Below, piece after piece: positions 54,826 through 63,282 of a stretch of 64,000 nt of DNA (positions within the stretch are counted from its first letter, which is position 1; each line of letters opens with the position of its first letter). Made by a program: the position numbers and the translations under genes. The notes beneath the pieces were generated by a model. The model saw only the letters and a program-made list of their open reading frames with translations. It did not search any database and was not told the origin of the DNA. The stretch comes from Bacteroidales bacterium (GTDB taxonomy: Bacteria > Bacteroidota > Bacteroidia > Bacteroidales > UBA932): the NCBI GenBank assembly GCA_017615445.1, contig JAGAAD010000031.1, positions 1 through 64,000 of the forward strand, written 5' to 3'.

Positions 54826-57416
54826 TTGACGTTTTGCTTGATGTAGACATCCCGCTGAGGGAACGGGATCTCGATTCCATTCTCGTTCAAGGTGTTGTAG
54901 ATCAGCTCCTTCGCGGCGGCGATGTAGGGGATTCTTTCCTCCACAAGCACATACTGCTTCACCACGAGGTCCACGCTGCTGTCACCGAAGTCGCTGAACG
55001 CCACCGTTATCCCTCTTTTCTTATCTACTACTTCCCTGCCGTAGGAATCTTTCCGATAGAGGGACTTCAGCGCGGCGGATATCTTTTCGCGAACTTCGTT
55101 TACATCCGAACCATAGGCGACTCCCACGGGGATGACCACCAGCTCGTAAGAATTGTTCTTAGTCAGGTTCTTGAAGTTTTCGTTGAACAGGGTGCTGTTC
55201 GTGAAGGCCATCAAAGCGCCGTCCAGAGTCTGGATAGTTGTCGTCTGATAGGAGATGCTCTCCACCTTACCCCTGATTCCGTCGCATTCGATGTAGTCTC
55301 CCACACGCAGGCGTCCGGACATAAGCTGAATTCCGTAGATGAAGTTGTTCAGAACGTCCTTCAAGGCCAAACCGATACCGGTTGCGAGTCCGGCAGCCAC
55401 TATCGAGAGGGCTCCGAGAGGAATCTTCAGGAGGGCTATCGCGAATATCACATAGATACCCCAAACTATGAACGCAATTATGTTGTTGGCCAGAGTCAGG
55501 TTCACTTCGTTGTCCAGAATCATGCTCTTTCCGCTCTTGTTCATCACGCTCTCGTACTTACGCGCTTTGTAGACGGCTTTACCCACATATGACGCATAAC
55601 GGAACAGGAAGAACGACGCGCTCACGACCACCAGTTTGAAGAGAGACAGGTGCAGGATGGGATTTCCTTTCGTGTCGCTCAGGTTGAAGAACGGGTGGTA
55701 GAAGATGGTCTTGCAGATGGAGGTCAGATCGAAGATTCCTGCTGCAAGCCAGATACTGAACAGGATCGAGAGAATCGCGGCCACCGGAACCACAGCCATC
55801 TCCAGAAAGTCGAACAGCCAGGTAAGGGCGATGTGTTCGCCGTCGCGCTTTTCAGTGCTCTCGAACTTGCTGAAGAGGAATTTTTCCTCATACAGATCCA
55901 GCAGATCGTAGACCGCGGTGATAGTTCCGATCGCGGCGAGCTGGAAGAGCCACCAGATGAAAATCTGCACCGCCAGCAGCACGAATCCGGTCCAGGACAG
56001 CACGGTGGCAGCCAGCATTACCACGAAGGTAATCCAGGCATAGGCTTTGTCGCTTCTCCTGACATTCTTTCCCGCTTTCACACATATTACCAGCTGCCAG
56101 ATTGCGAAGCCGAGCAGCACGGGCGGATAGATCAGATTCAAGAGCCTGTTGGGGATGAAGATAATGCGGAAGCTGATCACTATCAAGCCCATAATCACCA
56201 CTGGGGTATAGAGCTTGAGACTGCCCTTCAGCGCATCGGGGTTCAGACGGATCAGCAGCGAAGCAAGAATCGCAATCAGAAGCCAGGAGAAGATCAGCAG
56301 CGGGAGCGACGCTTCCACAATGAAGTTCTGGTTCACGCACAGCCTTGCTATCATCACCGATATCGCAAAAATGAACGCGCCGATCAGCACTATCATGATG
56401 TGGCGCCGCTGACGGAAGTCTTCTGTCTGGAAGAATTTCACCTTGTGCATTGTGATCCTGACCACGAGATTGCTCAGCACCACCGCAATGAGCAGGTAGA
56501 ACAGCACGAAGAAGATGAATCCGACCACAATCGGTCCTCTCCATTCGCTGCCCTCGCTAGTGGGCGCGTACTTTTGAACGGCGTCCTGCCAGGCTCTCTT
56601 GCAATATGCGGGGAAACTCTTCAGGACCGAGAAATAGTCGTCCTGACCTTCCACGAAGATGCGCCTCTGGATAAGCCTGTACTTGTTCTGGGCATAGTCG
56701 TAGCTGCTCTTCAGCCGCTCGTTCATCGCGGTGTAGTGCTCCGAGTCCCGGACAATTTTCTCGCGCTGGGCCTTGTACATCCTCAGCATTCCGAGGGCGT
56801 AGTAGATGCAGGAGTCCCTGTCCACCTGGCCGAGGGAGTCGAGCACGAAGGTCCTGCGCTCTTTCTCCAGCTCCGCCCTGCGGGCCGAGTCCATCTGCGG
56901 CATCTGATATCCCTGGGGAGGGCGGCGCGGCATTCGCCGGCCAAATGCGCTCGGACCGCCGATTTCCCGGACTATGCTGTCCGGGACCTCCTCGATCTCT
57001 TCCAGGGCCGGCGGCAGGCGCCGCAGCGACTCGATGAGGCGTTCGTGCCTGTCTATCTCGAGATCGAGTTTTGCGACCATGTCGTCGAAAGGGAGTCTGG
57101 TCTTGCTGAAAGACTCATACTGCTTCGTCACCTCGCCGAGAGCATAGGTGTGGTCGAAGGTGAAGTCCTGGTTCTGCGAATAGAGCATCAGAGAAAGCTC
57201 GTTGCACTTCTTCATCAGCCGGACCATCTGCCTGCGGCGATCGTCGTTGCGAAGATTGATCCTGTCTTCCCTGGCGGTCAGTTTGTCGTACTGCTGCTTG
57301 AGTTCGAACCTAAGGACGGAGATAGTCTGTCCGAGGTCCTTTTCATTGAAGACGGCAAACGCAGGTATGCTTAGCGCCACGGCCAGCGCCGCTGCGATTA
57401 TCCCTTTCTTTTTCAT
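54822..57416 (-). CDS. Large MscS-family mechanosensitive channel
   Basis: 864 residues. Signal peptide (about 1-21), a periplasmic helical region with a coiled coil (about 30-280), about ten membrane helices, then the MscS core near the C-terminus: pore helix GLATGIGLALKDVLNNFIYGI, the beta domain RVGDYIECDGIRGKVESI, and a cytoplasmic alpha/beta cage. It resembles the MscK/YbdG-type extended channels and should release solutes on hypo-osmotic shock. The gene begins 4 nt after the small double-glycine peptide gene at 57421-57597, so they are probably cotranscribed. Confidence 0.88.
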   Translation of the reverse strand: MKKKGIIAAALAVALSIPAFAVFNEKDLGQTISVLRFELKQQYDKLTAREDRINLRNDDRRRQMVRLMKKCNELSLMLYSQNQDFTFDHTYALGEVTKQYESFSKTRLPFDDMVAKLDLEIDRHERLIESLRRLPPALEEIEEVPDSIVREIGGPSAFGRRMPRRPPQGYQMPQMDSARRAELEKERRTFVLDSLGQVDRDSCIYYALGMLRMYKAQREKIVRDSEHYTAMNERLKSSYDYAQNKYRLIQRRIFVEGQDDYFSVLKSFPAYCKRAWQDAVQKYAPTSEGSEWRGPIVVGFIFFVLFYLLIAVVLSNLVVRITMHKVKFFQTEDFRQRRHIMIVLIGAFIFAISVMIARLCVNQNFIVEASLPLLIFSWLLIAILASLLIRLNPDALKGSLKLYTPVVIMGLIVISFRIIFIPNRLLNLIYPPVLLGFAIWQLVICVKAGKNVRRSDKAYAWITFVVMLAATVLSWTGFVLLAVQIFIWWLFQLAAIGTITAVYDLLDLYEEKFLFSKFESTEKRDGEHIALTWLFDFLEMAVVPVAAILSILFSIWLAAGIFDLTSICKTIFYHPFFNLSDTKGNPILHLSLFKLVVVSASFFLFRYASYVGKAVYKARKYESVMNKSGKSMILDNEVNLTLANNIIAFIVWGIYVIFAIALLKIPLGALSIVAAGLATGIGLALKDVLNNFIYGIQLMSGRLRVGDYIECDGIRGKVESISYQTTTIQTLDGALMAFTNSTLFNENFKNLTKNNSYELVVIPVGVAYGSDVNEVREKISAALKSLYRKDSYGREVVDKKRGITVAFSDFGDSSVDLVVKQYVLVEERIPYIAAAKELIYNTLNENGIEIPFPQRDVYIKQNVK

Positions 57417-57420
57417 GGAA

Positions 57421-57597
57421 TTAAAAAACTTTGGGTTTCTTCTGCAATACTCCGCCGGCGGCGTGATCCAGGTCGTCTTCAGACAACTCTATCGCGCCAG
57501 CCGCCGCCAACTCTTCCTGGATTTGCTGCGCTTCCGCCTTCAGTTGCTCCAGCCTCTTGAGTTTCTGTTCAATCTGTTCTTTCGTCAATGTTGCCAT
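57421..57597 (-). CDS. Double-glycine leader peptide P1
   Basis: 58 residues. Residues 1-49 form the shared leader: MATLTKEQIEQ start, a charged heptad-like helix, AGA at 34-36, then ELSEDDLDHAAGG with the double glycine at 48-49. The tail after GG is only nine residues, VLQKKPKVF, basic and without Cys, Ser or Thr. The leader end resembles Nif11/NHLP-type RiPP leaders (ELSxxxLxxAAGG), but the N-terminal helix does not match a family I know. It lies 11 nt after the GT8 gene and 4 nt before mscS. A cleaved, exported peptide is inferred, not shown. Confidence 0.7.
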   Translation of the reverse strand: MATLTKEQIEQKLKRLEQLKAEAQQIQEELAAAGAIELSEDDLDHAAGGVLQKKPKVF

Positions 57598-57608
57598 AAT
57601 TATGTTGT

Positions 57609-58703
57609 TTATTCGTTGTCAATAGCTTCCTTCCCCTCCGATGGGATATCATCACCCGGACGTTTTTTTCTGAATGGGCTGAGGATCATACGTGTGCAAT
57701 AATAGATTCTGGACATAAGCCAAACAAGAGCGAACGGGCGATTCTTTTGCAACTGCCCAAGCAGCCACAAATAACGTCTGTCTGCATCTTTACCCTCCAG
57801 GCTCGGCTCTTTCTGCGGCGGATAAAGGGGCGTGTCCCGCCACGGCGACATCGCCTTGTAGCGGAAATACTCTTCAGCATGGGTGGTCCTACTATCCTCG
57901 CACCAGGGACGGGCATGAGGCCATCCGCCGACATAATGGATGATTGCGGGATGGTTGATAGCTTCCTCGATTTCCTCGTTGGAATAGACGTGCCCCTGCC
58001 TCATCCAGCCGCGCTCCTGCCTGGGATGGATGTAGTGAGTCACATAATTGTACTTAGGGGGCAGCTTAACGATCAGCCGCTCCGGGATTGCGTTGTTCAA
58101 CAGAGTCTGGTCCGGCCACTTCAGGCGCTTCTTCTTGTGGAGAGTGTCCACTATCATCTGGTGGCAGTTCTCGCTTCTCCAGACATCCAGATTATAGAGA
58201 AGCACGCCGGAATTGAAATAAATCGTGTTGCCGCTGTACAACTCTAAGCGCTTTCTGTTGAGATCTTCCGTGACCCAGTTCAAGGGTATGGCGCCCATTG
58301 CCGCCCTTTCCATATCGATAGCTCCCAACTCGGCCACGGAGCCGGCGACCACAGTGTCCGCGTCGATAAAAAGCAGCCGATGGACATAGTCCGGGAATAT
58401 CTGTTCGACGAACGCCTTGGCATTGGGAGCCATGGAGCCCCTCCATGCTTTCAGATTCGGGAACTCACGCCGCACGACATCGGTCACAGCCTTGGCCTTC
58501 AGATAGGTGATACGCCTGCCGTAGCTCCCGGCTATTCCGTCCAGACGCTCCTTATTGAGCGGATGAATGCCATAGTCAAGGATGAATACCTCCTCCGGCT
58601 CATAGTCCGGATTGTTTTCGAAAAAGCCTATAAGGGAGATTCCGGCTTCCCTCGCGAAGAAGTCGTTTATCGAATAGCATATGTACAATACCTGAGCTGC
58701 CAT
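57609..58703 (-). CDS. Glycosyltransferase family 8
   Basis: 364 residues. GT-A fold of the GT8 type: the DxD metal motif in RLLFIDADTVVAGS (about 110-124), FNSGVLLYNLDVWR, PDQTLLNN, and the C-terminal HYVGGWPHARPW matching the HxxGxxKPW nucleotide motif. GT8 enzymes usually transfer Gal or Glc with retention. A basic, weakly hydrophobic C-terminus may bind the membrane. It is followed after 11 nt by peptide P1, the same spacing as between GT2a and peptide P3. Confidence 0.85.
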   Translation of the reverse strand: MAAQVLYICYSINDFFAREAGISLIGFFENNPDYEPEEVFILDYGIHPLNKERLDGIAGSYGRRITYLKAKAVTDVVRREFPNLKAWRGSMAPNAKAFVEQIFPDYVHRLLFIDADTVVAGSVAELGAIDMERAAMGAIPLNWVTEDLNRKRLELYSGNTIYFNSGVLLYNLDVWRSENCHQMIVDTLHKKKRLKWPDQTLLNNAIPERLIVKLPPKYNYVTHYIHPRQERGWMRQGHVYSNEEIEEAINHPAIIHYVGGWPHARPWCEDSRTTHAEEYFRYKAMSPWRDTPLYPPQKEPSLEGKDADRRYLWLLGQLQKNRPFALVWLMSRIYYCTRMILSPFRKKRPGDDIPSEGKEAIDNE

Positions 58704-58730
58704 CGGTTATCTGATAGTCTGTGTCCCTAA

Positions 58731-58738
58731 CAAAGATA
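58731..58738 (-). promoter_or_regulatory. -7 element before the GT8 gene
   Basis: Minus-strand TATCTTTG 28 bases upstream of the GT8 ATG, overlapping the end of the GT2b gene region. It could start a separate transcript GT8-P1-mscS-rmuC-addBA within the larger cluster. No clear -33 TTTG. Confidence 0.5.
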
Positions 58739-58744
58739 GCAAAA

Positions 58745-58921
58745 TCAACGGAAACCTAAGCTGCCTGTGTAGGTAAAGCCGCGGCCTCCGCCCACAATAT
58801 CGAGGGCTTCGTCGTCCAGAGGCCAGGCACCGGCTTCAATAAGTTCATTGTAGATGGCTTTGATTTCAGCCTTCTTTTTCTCGAGCTCTTCCTGGAGCTT
58901 TTTAATTTCTTCGTTAGTCAT
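58745..58921 (-). other. GG-leader plus 12-residue tail module P2 inside GT2b
   Basis: The last 58 codons of GT2b form a complete leader peptide of the same length as P1. It has Met at module position 1, AG at 30-31 and GGG at 44-46. In the gap-free alignment the invariant AGG of the others becomes GGG here. The tail is rich in Gly, aromatic residues and Thr/Ser, the possible O-glycosylation sites. Whether it is made as a separate peptide, cleaved from GT2b, or kept as a domain is open. Confidence 0.65.
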
Positions 58922-59866
58922 ATCTGTGTTATTGTTTCTGCAGATGGCGAACAACTCATCCATCCGCTGTTTCAAATCTGTTTGCAGGTCCACAAGCCGA
59001 TTCAACTCTTCCACATCGGGCTCATAAGGATTGCCTCTTACCGAATAGAAAGCAAAGACCGGGTTATAGACTATCTCCAGCAGCACACGGCGCCTGTTTT
59101 CACTCAGTTCATTCTCCACACTGATGAAATCCTCAAGAAGTTGCTTCGCTATCAGGAAGATGTCGTGCTTATACTTGATGACGTTACGTATGGCGATGGA
59201 CTGGTCGTCCCTTCCTTCGGAATACTGATAGACGCAGAGTCTGCTGAACCGTATATCTCGGGCCGCCTTTAGCGGGAAATAGCACAAGTCCTGATCCGTG
59301 TAGAACAGCCCCTCCAACTGACGATAGCATATCGATCTCAGAAAGTCCGTCCTGTAACTCATGGCATGCATCGTAAAGTGGACCTTGTCCATCGGGCGCT
59401 TGAAGCGGAATTCGTCCAGAAGACAGGTTTTATCATAGTCCACGCCGATTCCTTCATAAGAGAAGGTGTGTCCGTCCGGGAAATGATCTCTTTTCAGTGT
59501 GCTGACTATGTCTTCGCGGCAATCAGCCAGCAGGCCCACAAAAGCTTCAAGAGCATCAGTGTCCAGCCAATCATCGGAATCCAGCTCCCGGAAATACCTG
59601 CCCCTGGCCACCGCAAGTGCGGCGTTCACGCACGAGCCGCTGTTCCCGTTCTCTTTATCGATAACCACGAACACATCAGGATAAGCGGCAGAGTAACGAT
59701 GAGCTATCTCCGAAGTGTCGTCTGTGCTGCCGTCATTCACCACTATCACCTCCAACGCGGCTAAGAGCTCCTGATTCCGAATCAGGAGCGAATCCAGACA
59801 CCTGCCCAGGCGTTGCCGGGCATTAAAGGCCGGAACAACTACTGAGAGAAGTTTAGATCGTCGCAT
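58745..59866 (-). CDS. GT2b: family 2 glycosyltransferase fused to a GG-leader peptide
   Basis: 373 residues. Residues 1-315 are a GT2 enzyme: LLSVVVPAFN start, VVNDGSTDDT, and the DxD-type motif ELDSDDW. Paralogue of GT2a (62020-63021), with long identical blocks such as DKENGNSGSC. From residue 316 the chain continues without a stop into a full leader module (MTNEEIKKLQ..., AGAWPLDDEALDIVGGG) and a 12-residue tail, RGFTYTGSLGFR. The leader aligns with P1 and P3-P5 without gaps. The module begins with Met, so internal initiation is possible. Both other frames hit stops just before this Met, so a past frameshift could have created the fusion. Confidence 0.82.
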   Translation of the reverse strand: MRRSKLLSVVVPAFNARQRLGRCLDSLLIRNQELLAALEVIVVNDGSTDDTSEIAHRYSAAYPDVFVVIDKENGNSGSCVNAALAVARGRYFRELDSDDWLDTDALEAFVGLLADCREDIVSTLKRDHFPDGHTFSYEGIGVDYDKTCLLDEFRFKRPMDKVHFTMHAMSYRTDFLRSICYRQLEGLFYTDQDLCYFPLKAARDIRFSRLCVYQYSEGRDDQSIAIRNVIKYKHDIFLIAKQLLEDFISVENELSENRRRVLLEIVYNPVFAFYSVRGNPYEPDVEELNRLVDLQTDLKQRMDELFAICRNNNTDMTNEEIKKLQEELEKKKAEIKAIYNELIEAGAWPLDDEALDIVGGGRGFTYTGSLGFR

Positions 59867-60705
59867 ACTTGCAGCACTCCGGCTTTTTTAAGCTGATCGC
59901 TGATTGCCTTCAACTCTTCTTCCTTCCGACTAAGCTTCCCTTTCAGGCGCTCGATGTCCTCTTTCGTCAATGAAGGCGTGTCGCAATCGATTATTGCCGT
60001 GTTTTTTATCGGATGATAGAATGTGTTTTCCGTCCGCTCTTCCACATACTTTCGTTCATAGACTTCGGCAGGTCCCCATGAGACCTGAAACTGATAGCCG
60101 AAGTTCTCGAACTGCCTTATGTAGTACCCCTTACTGTAGGCCAGTGAGGGCAAGAGGAATTCGTAGTAAATGGAATCGTTGCTTTTGATGAATTCTCCTG
60201 CGTCAGTCAAAAGCTTCCTGCTCACGCAGAAAAGGTGGCACCAGGCGAAATACAGACGCCGGAAGGGATAGTCTTTAATCATCGCCCCCGGCCAATGCCT
60301 GGGATCTCCTGTGATGTCCGTTGCGATATGGATGTAGTCACAGTCCAGGCCGCCTATTTTTCTGACGAACGTGCGCCAGTCTCCGGTGAAAGCCAGATCC
60401 CCTTCCATCACCAGATAATGCCTGTAGTCGTTCTTCCCCGCGAAATCGAGCAAAGGAAGCAGCGGATTCGGGATCCGTCTGCACCCTCCGAGAAAGAAGT
60501 TCTCTATCTGTCCGGAATTGAAAAGGTGAAATTGCAGATCGGGATAATCTTCAGGATTGAGCTGCTGCGCCCCGCAGTCGAACAGAATGCGAAAATCCAT
60601 CTCCTCTGTTACCTGTTCTTTCAGGAAGCGCAGGTAACGGAGCATCGAAGCGTCCATTCGGTGCGTTACGAGCACGACACAATCCTTGTGATTCTTACCC
60701 GTCAT
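59839..60705 (-). CDS. DUF3405-like glycosyltransferase with truncated leader module at its C-terminus
   Basis: 288 residues. The catalytic part (about 1-240) has a GT-A-like VMEGDLAFTGDWRTF block resembling the EyDvRyTGhW region of DUF3405 proteins; assignment to a GT family is tentative. Residues 246-288 (LTKEDIERLKGKLSRKEEEL onward, then KKAG) align without gaps with the GG-leaders of the small peptides, but the chain stops two residues before the double glycine and has no tail. There is no Met at the module start, so this one is a genuine fusion. It overlaps GT2b by 28 bp and begins inside the glf stop (ATGA). Confidence 0.7.
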   Translation of the reverse strand: MTGKNHKDCVVLVTHRMDASMLRYLRFLKEQVTEEMDFRILFDCGAQQLNPEDYPDLQFHLFNSGQIENFFLGGCRRIPNPLLPLLDFAGKNDYRHYLVMEGDLAFTGDWRTFVRKIGGLDCDYIHIATDITGDPRHWPGAMIKDYPFRRLYFAWCHLFCVSRKLLTDAGEFIKSNDSIYYEFLLPSLAYSKGYYIRQFENFGYQFQVSWGPAEVYERKYVEERTENTFYHPIKNTAIIDCDTPSLTKEDIERLKGKLSRKEEELKAISDQLKKAGVLQVCDDLNFSQ

Positions 60706-61793
60706 ACCTCAGTGAGATTCAAGACTTTCTCCACCACCGGAGCCATATCGTAGTACTTATATTCCGCAAGCCTTCCGCCGAAGATGACTTTCTTCTCCTG
60801 AGCGGCCATAGCACGGTAGTCGGCGGCCAACGCATTATTCTTAATGTCGTTTACCGGGTAGAACGGCTCCGCTCCCGGACCGGAAGACCGCGGATATTCG
60901 CGGGAAATGACGGTCACCGGGCAGCGATAGACATCCTCGCCGAACATTTCGAAATGCTTGTGTTCGATTATGCGGGTATAGGGCACCTCGCGTTCGGTGT
61001 AATTCACCGCAGCCACACCCTGATAGTTCGGCATCTGAAGCGTCTCCTGCTCAAAACTGACGCTACGCCAATCCAGGCGCCCAAGTTTGTAATCGAAGTA
61101 GCGGTCCAGCGGGCCCGTGTACACTATCTTTTCGGCCATTGACTCCCAGTAGGCGCGATTCTCGAAGAAATCAACTCCCGTTCTGGTTTCCACACCTTCG
61201 AGCAGTCCTTCTATCAGTTTGTTATAACCGCCCATGGGAATGCCCTGGAAGCGGTCCTCGAAGTAGTTATTGTCGTAGGTAAAGCGGACTGTGAGCCTTT
61301 CGACTATGGACGCCGGCAGTTCTGTGCAACTGCGCCCCCACTGTTTCTCTGTGTAGCCCTTGATAAAAGTCTCATACAGTTCCCTGCCCACCATGGAGAT
61401 AGCGCGCTCCTCGAGGTTGACGCCCGACCGGAGCCCAGCCCCCATTCTTTCGGCGGCCTCTTCCGGAGTGGTCACCCCCCACATCTGGTGGAAGGTGTTC
61501 ATATTAAAAGGAAGATTGTAGAGCCGCCCCTTATAACACGCAAGGGGCGAATAGGTGAAACGGTTGAAAGGGACGAACGAATTCACGAAGTCCCAGACTA
61601 TCTGATTGTCCGTGTGGAAAATGTGCGGGCCGTAACTATGGACATTGATACCCTCCACGTTCTCGCAGCGGACATTCCCACCCGCGAAAGGACGCCGGTC
61701 TATCACCAGACATCGCTTTCCCGCTTGTCTGGCTTTGTGTGCAAAAGTCGCCCCGTAGAGCCCGGAACCAACTATCAGATAGTTGTAGTCCAC
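60702..61793 (-). CDS. glf: UDP-galactopyranose mutase
   Basis: 363 residues. FAD-binding GSGLYGATFA near the N-terminus, RRPFAGGNVRCENVEGINVH, GPHIFHTDN, YTEKQWG, and the C-terminal FGGRLAEYKYYDM are diagnostic. It converts UDP-Galp to UDP-Galf, so one of the neighbouring transferases may add galactofuranose. The likely start is a GTG sharing one base with the stop of peptide P3, so the peptide and the enzyme are translationally coupled. Confidence 0.95.
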   Translation of the reverse strand: MDYNYLIVGSGLYGATFAHKARQAGKRCLVIDRRPFAGGNVRCENVEGINVHSYGPHIFHTDNQIVWDFVNSFVPFNRFTYSPLACYKGRLYNLPFNMNTFHQMWGVTTPEEAAERMGAGLRSGVNLEERAISMVGRELYETFIKGYTEKQWGRSCTELPASIVERLTVRFTYDNNYFEDRFQGIPMGGYNKLIEGLLEGVETRTGVDFFENRAYWESMAEKIVYTGPLDRYFDYKLGRLDWRSVSFEQETLQMPNYQGVAAVNYTEREVPYTRIIEHKHFEMFGEDVYRCPVTVISREYPRSSGPGAEPFYPVNDIKNNALAADYRAMAAQEKKVIFGGRLAEYKYYDMAPVVEKVLNLTEV

Positions 61794-62008
61794 TATTGGA
61801 AACTGTAATCGGTGGGATACAAGTCGTCCGGGTATACCCTCGTGAAATCGTCTGCGCGCAATCCGCCGGCCACTTCATCAAGTATGTCGTCGTTCAGCGG
61901 ACATGCTCCTGCCTCCACAAGCTTGTCAAAGATCTCCTTGAACTCTTTCCGCTTCTGCTCAAGCTGCTGCTGCAGCTGCTCGATTTCTTGTTTCGTCAAA
62001 GTTGCCAT
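61793..62008 (-). CDS. Double-glycine leader peptide P3
   Basis: 71 residues. Leader residues 1-49: MATLTKQEIEQLQQQLEQKR, FDKLVEAGACPLNDDILDEVAGG (GG at 48-49). The 22-residue tail is acidic and rich in Tyr, Asp and Pro (contains TRVYPDDLYPTDY). It starts 11 nt after GT2a and its stop overlaps the glf start. An in-frame extension of 21 codons upstream runs into GT2a and lacks leader character, so the Met at 62008 is chosen. Confidence 0.72.
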   Translation of the reverse strand: MATLTKQEIEQLQQQLEQKRKEFKEIFDKLVEAGACPLNDDILDEVAGGLRADDFTRVYPDDLYPTDYSFQ

Positions 62009-62019
62009 ATAACTGAAAA

Positions 62020-63021
62020 TTAGGATTTGTTCATGAAAAGGAAATGCGGAGTGATGCCATTGATATGCCACATCTTGAGATATGGGACACCGCTCGAGAC
62101 GCAGCCGGACTCGGCATATCGGTTCAGCTCGGGGCAGGACACGACAAGGCGATCCAGTTTAAGAAAATCAGGGTTTCCCGGCTCCAACAGCAAATACATC
62201 CAGTAAACGGATTTTACTGACTCTAGCGCCTGGGAAAGAAGGATGATGCGACGGCTGCTTGACTTGGTGTTTGCGACACGGTTTACATAGTCCCCGACCA
62301 CCCTCTGCGACACCTTGAGCAGATGATCCCTGTGCTTGAAGTACATCCGGTAGGTCACCGACTGACTCTCCCGACCGAAGCAATACTGATAGAGACACAT
62401 GTCGCTGAAATAGATGTCCCGGGCATTCGCAGTCGCGAAGTAACACTGCTCCACATCCGTGTAGTAAATCCCTTCCTGCTGCCAGTGTCCGTAACTGCGG
62501 AGAAAATCCAGTTTATAGGCCAGGGAATGCATGGAAAGAACGGCCACGTTACTTCCGGGCATAGGCAATTCATCCATCAAATATGTCCGGCCATATTCAA
62601 CGCCATGGGCTTCATACAAGATGGAGTTGCCATCTTCAAAACAGTTGTTATGTGGAGTGCTCACCAAATCCTCTTCACGCTCCCGAAGCAGAAGGATGTA
62701 CTTTTCCAGCAGTGCCGTGTCAAACCAGTCATCCGCATCCAGTTGCTTGAAATATTTTCCAGTCGCCAGGGCAAGAGCGGCGTTGATGCAGGAACCGCTG
62801 TTGCCGTTTTCCTTGTCAATAACATGAAAAACGCCCGGGTAACGGGCCTCATAGAAATGGGCTAGCGCAGATGTGCCGTCGGTGCTTCCGTCGTTAACCA
62901 CAAAGACTTCCATTGCCTCGAACAATTCCTGGTCGCTGACAAGCAGCGAGTCCAGACAACGGCCCAGACAATCATCCATGTTGTAGACAGGGACGGCGAC
63001 AGATAATAACTTCTGCGGCAT
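62020..63021 (-). CDS. GT2a: family 2 glycosyltransferase
   Basis: 333 residues from the ATG at 63021; an in-frame TTG four codons upstream (63033) is an alternative start. GT-A motifs are LLSVAVPVYN, VVNDGSTDGT, DKENGNSGSC and the metal motif LDADDW. It is a paralogue of GT2b, but without the leader module: the chain ends after a hydrophobic TPHFLFMNKS and the leader follows instead as the separate peptide gene P3, 11 nt downstream. This makes GT2a-P3 the unfused counterpart of GT2b-P2. Confidence 0.85.
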   Translation of the reverse strand: MPQKLLSVAVPVYNMDDCLGRCLDSLLVSDQELFEAMEVFVVNDGSTDGTSALAHFYEARYPGVFHVIDKENGNSGSCINAALALATGKYFKQLDADDWFDTALLEKYILLLREREEDLVSTPHNNCFEDGNSILYEAHGVEYGRTYLMDELPMPGSNVAVLSMHSLAYKLDFLRSYGHWQQEGIYYTDVEQCYFATANARDIYFSDMCLYQYCFGRESQSVTYRMYFKHRDHLLKVSQRVVGDYVNRVANTKSSSRRIILLSQALESVKSVYWMYLLLEPGNPDFLKLDRLVVSCPELNRYAESGCVSSGVPYLKMWHINGITPHFLFMNKS

Positions 63022-63048
63022 CTGCGGATTCAAATAGAATTATTAATC

Positions 63049-63273
63049 TCACCTATGGCCCACCTTAACTGTGAGGGGAATGGACATTATAACTTGGGCG
63101 GTAGCATGGGTTTTTTGACCACAGCCGCCACCGGCGATATCGTCCAGAAAGCCGTCAGGAAGCGGAACGGCTCCGGCTTCTACCAGTTTGTCGTAGATCT
63201 GCTTAATCTCTTCAGTTTTTTCTCTCAGCTGTTTCTGAAGATTTTCAATCTCCTGAGGCGTCAATTTTGCCAT
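63049..63273 (-). CDS. Double-glycine leader peptide P4
   Basis: 74 residues. Leader 1-49 is nearly identical to that of P5 (LTPQEIENLQKQL..., YDKLVEAGAVPL, DDIAGG with GG at 48-49), so P4 and P5 are tandem duplicates. The 25-residue tail starts GCGQKTHATAQ and ends basic; it holds one Cys, Thr and Ser residues and is unrelated to the P5 tail. It lies 9 nt after P5 and before GT2a. Confidence 0.74.
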   Translation of the reverse strand: MAKLTPQEIENLQKQLREKTEEIKQIYDKLVEAGAVPLPDGFLDDIAGGGCGQKTHATAQVIMSIPLTVKVGHR

Positions 63274-63282
63274 ATATACCGA

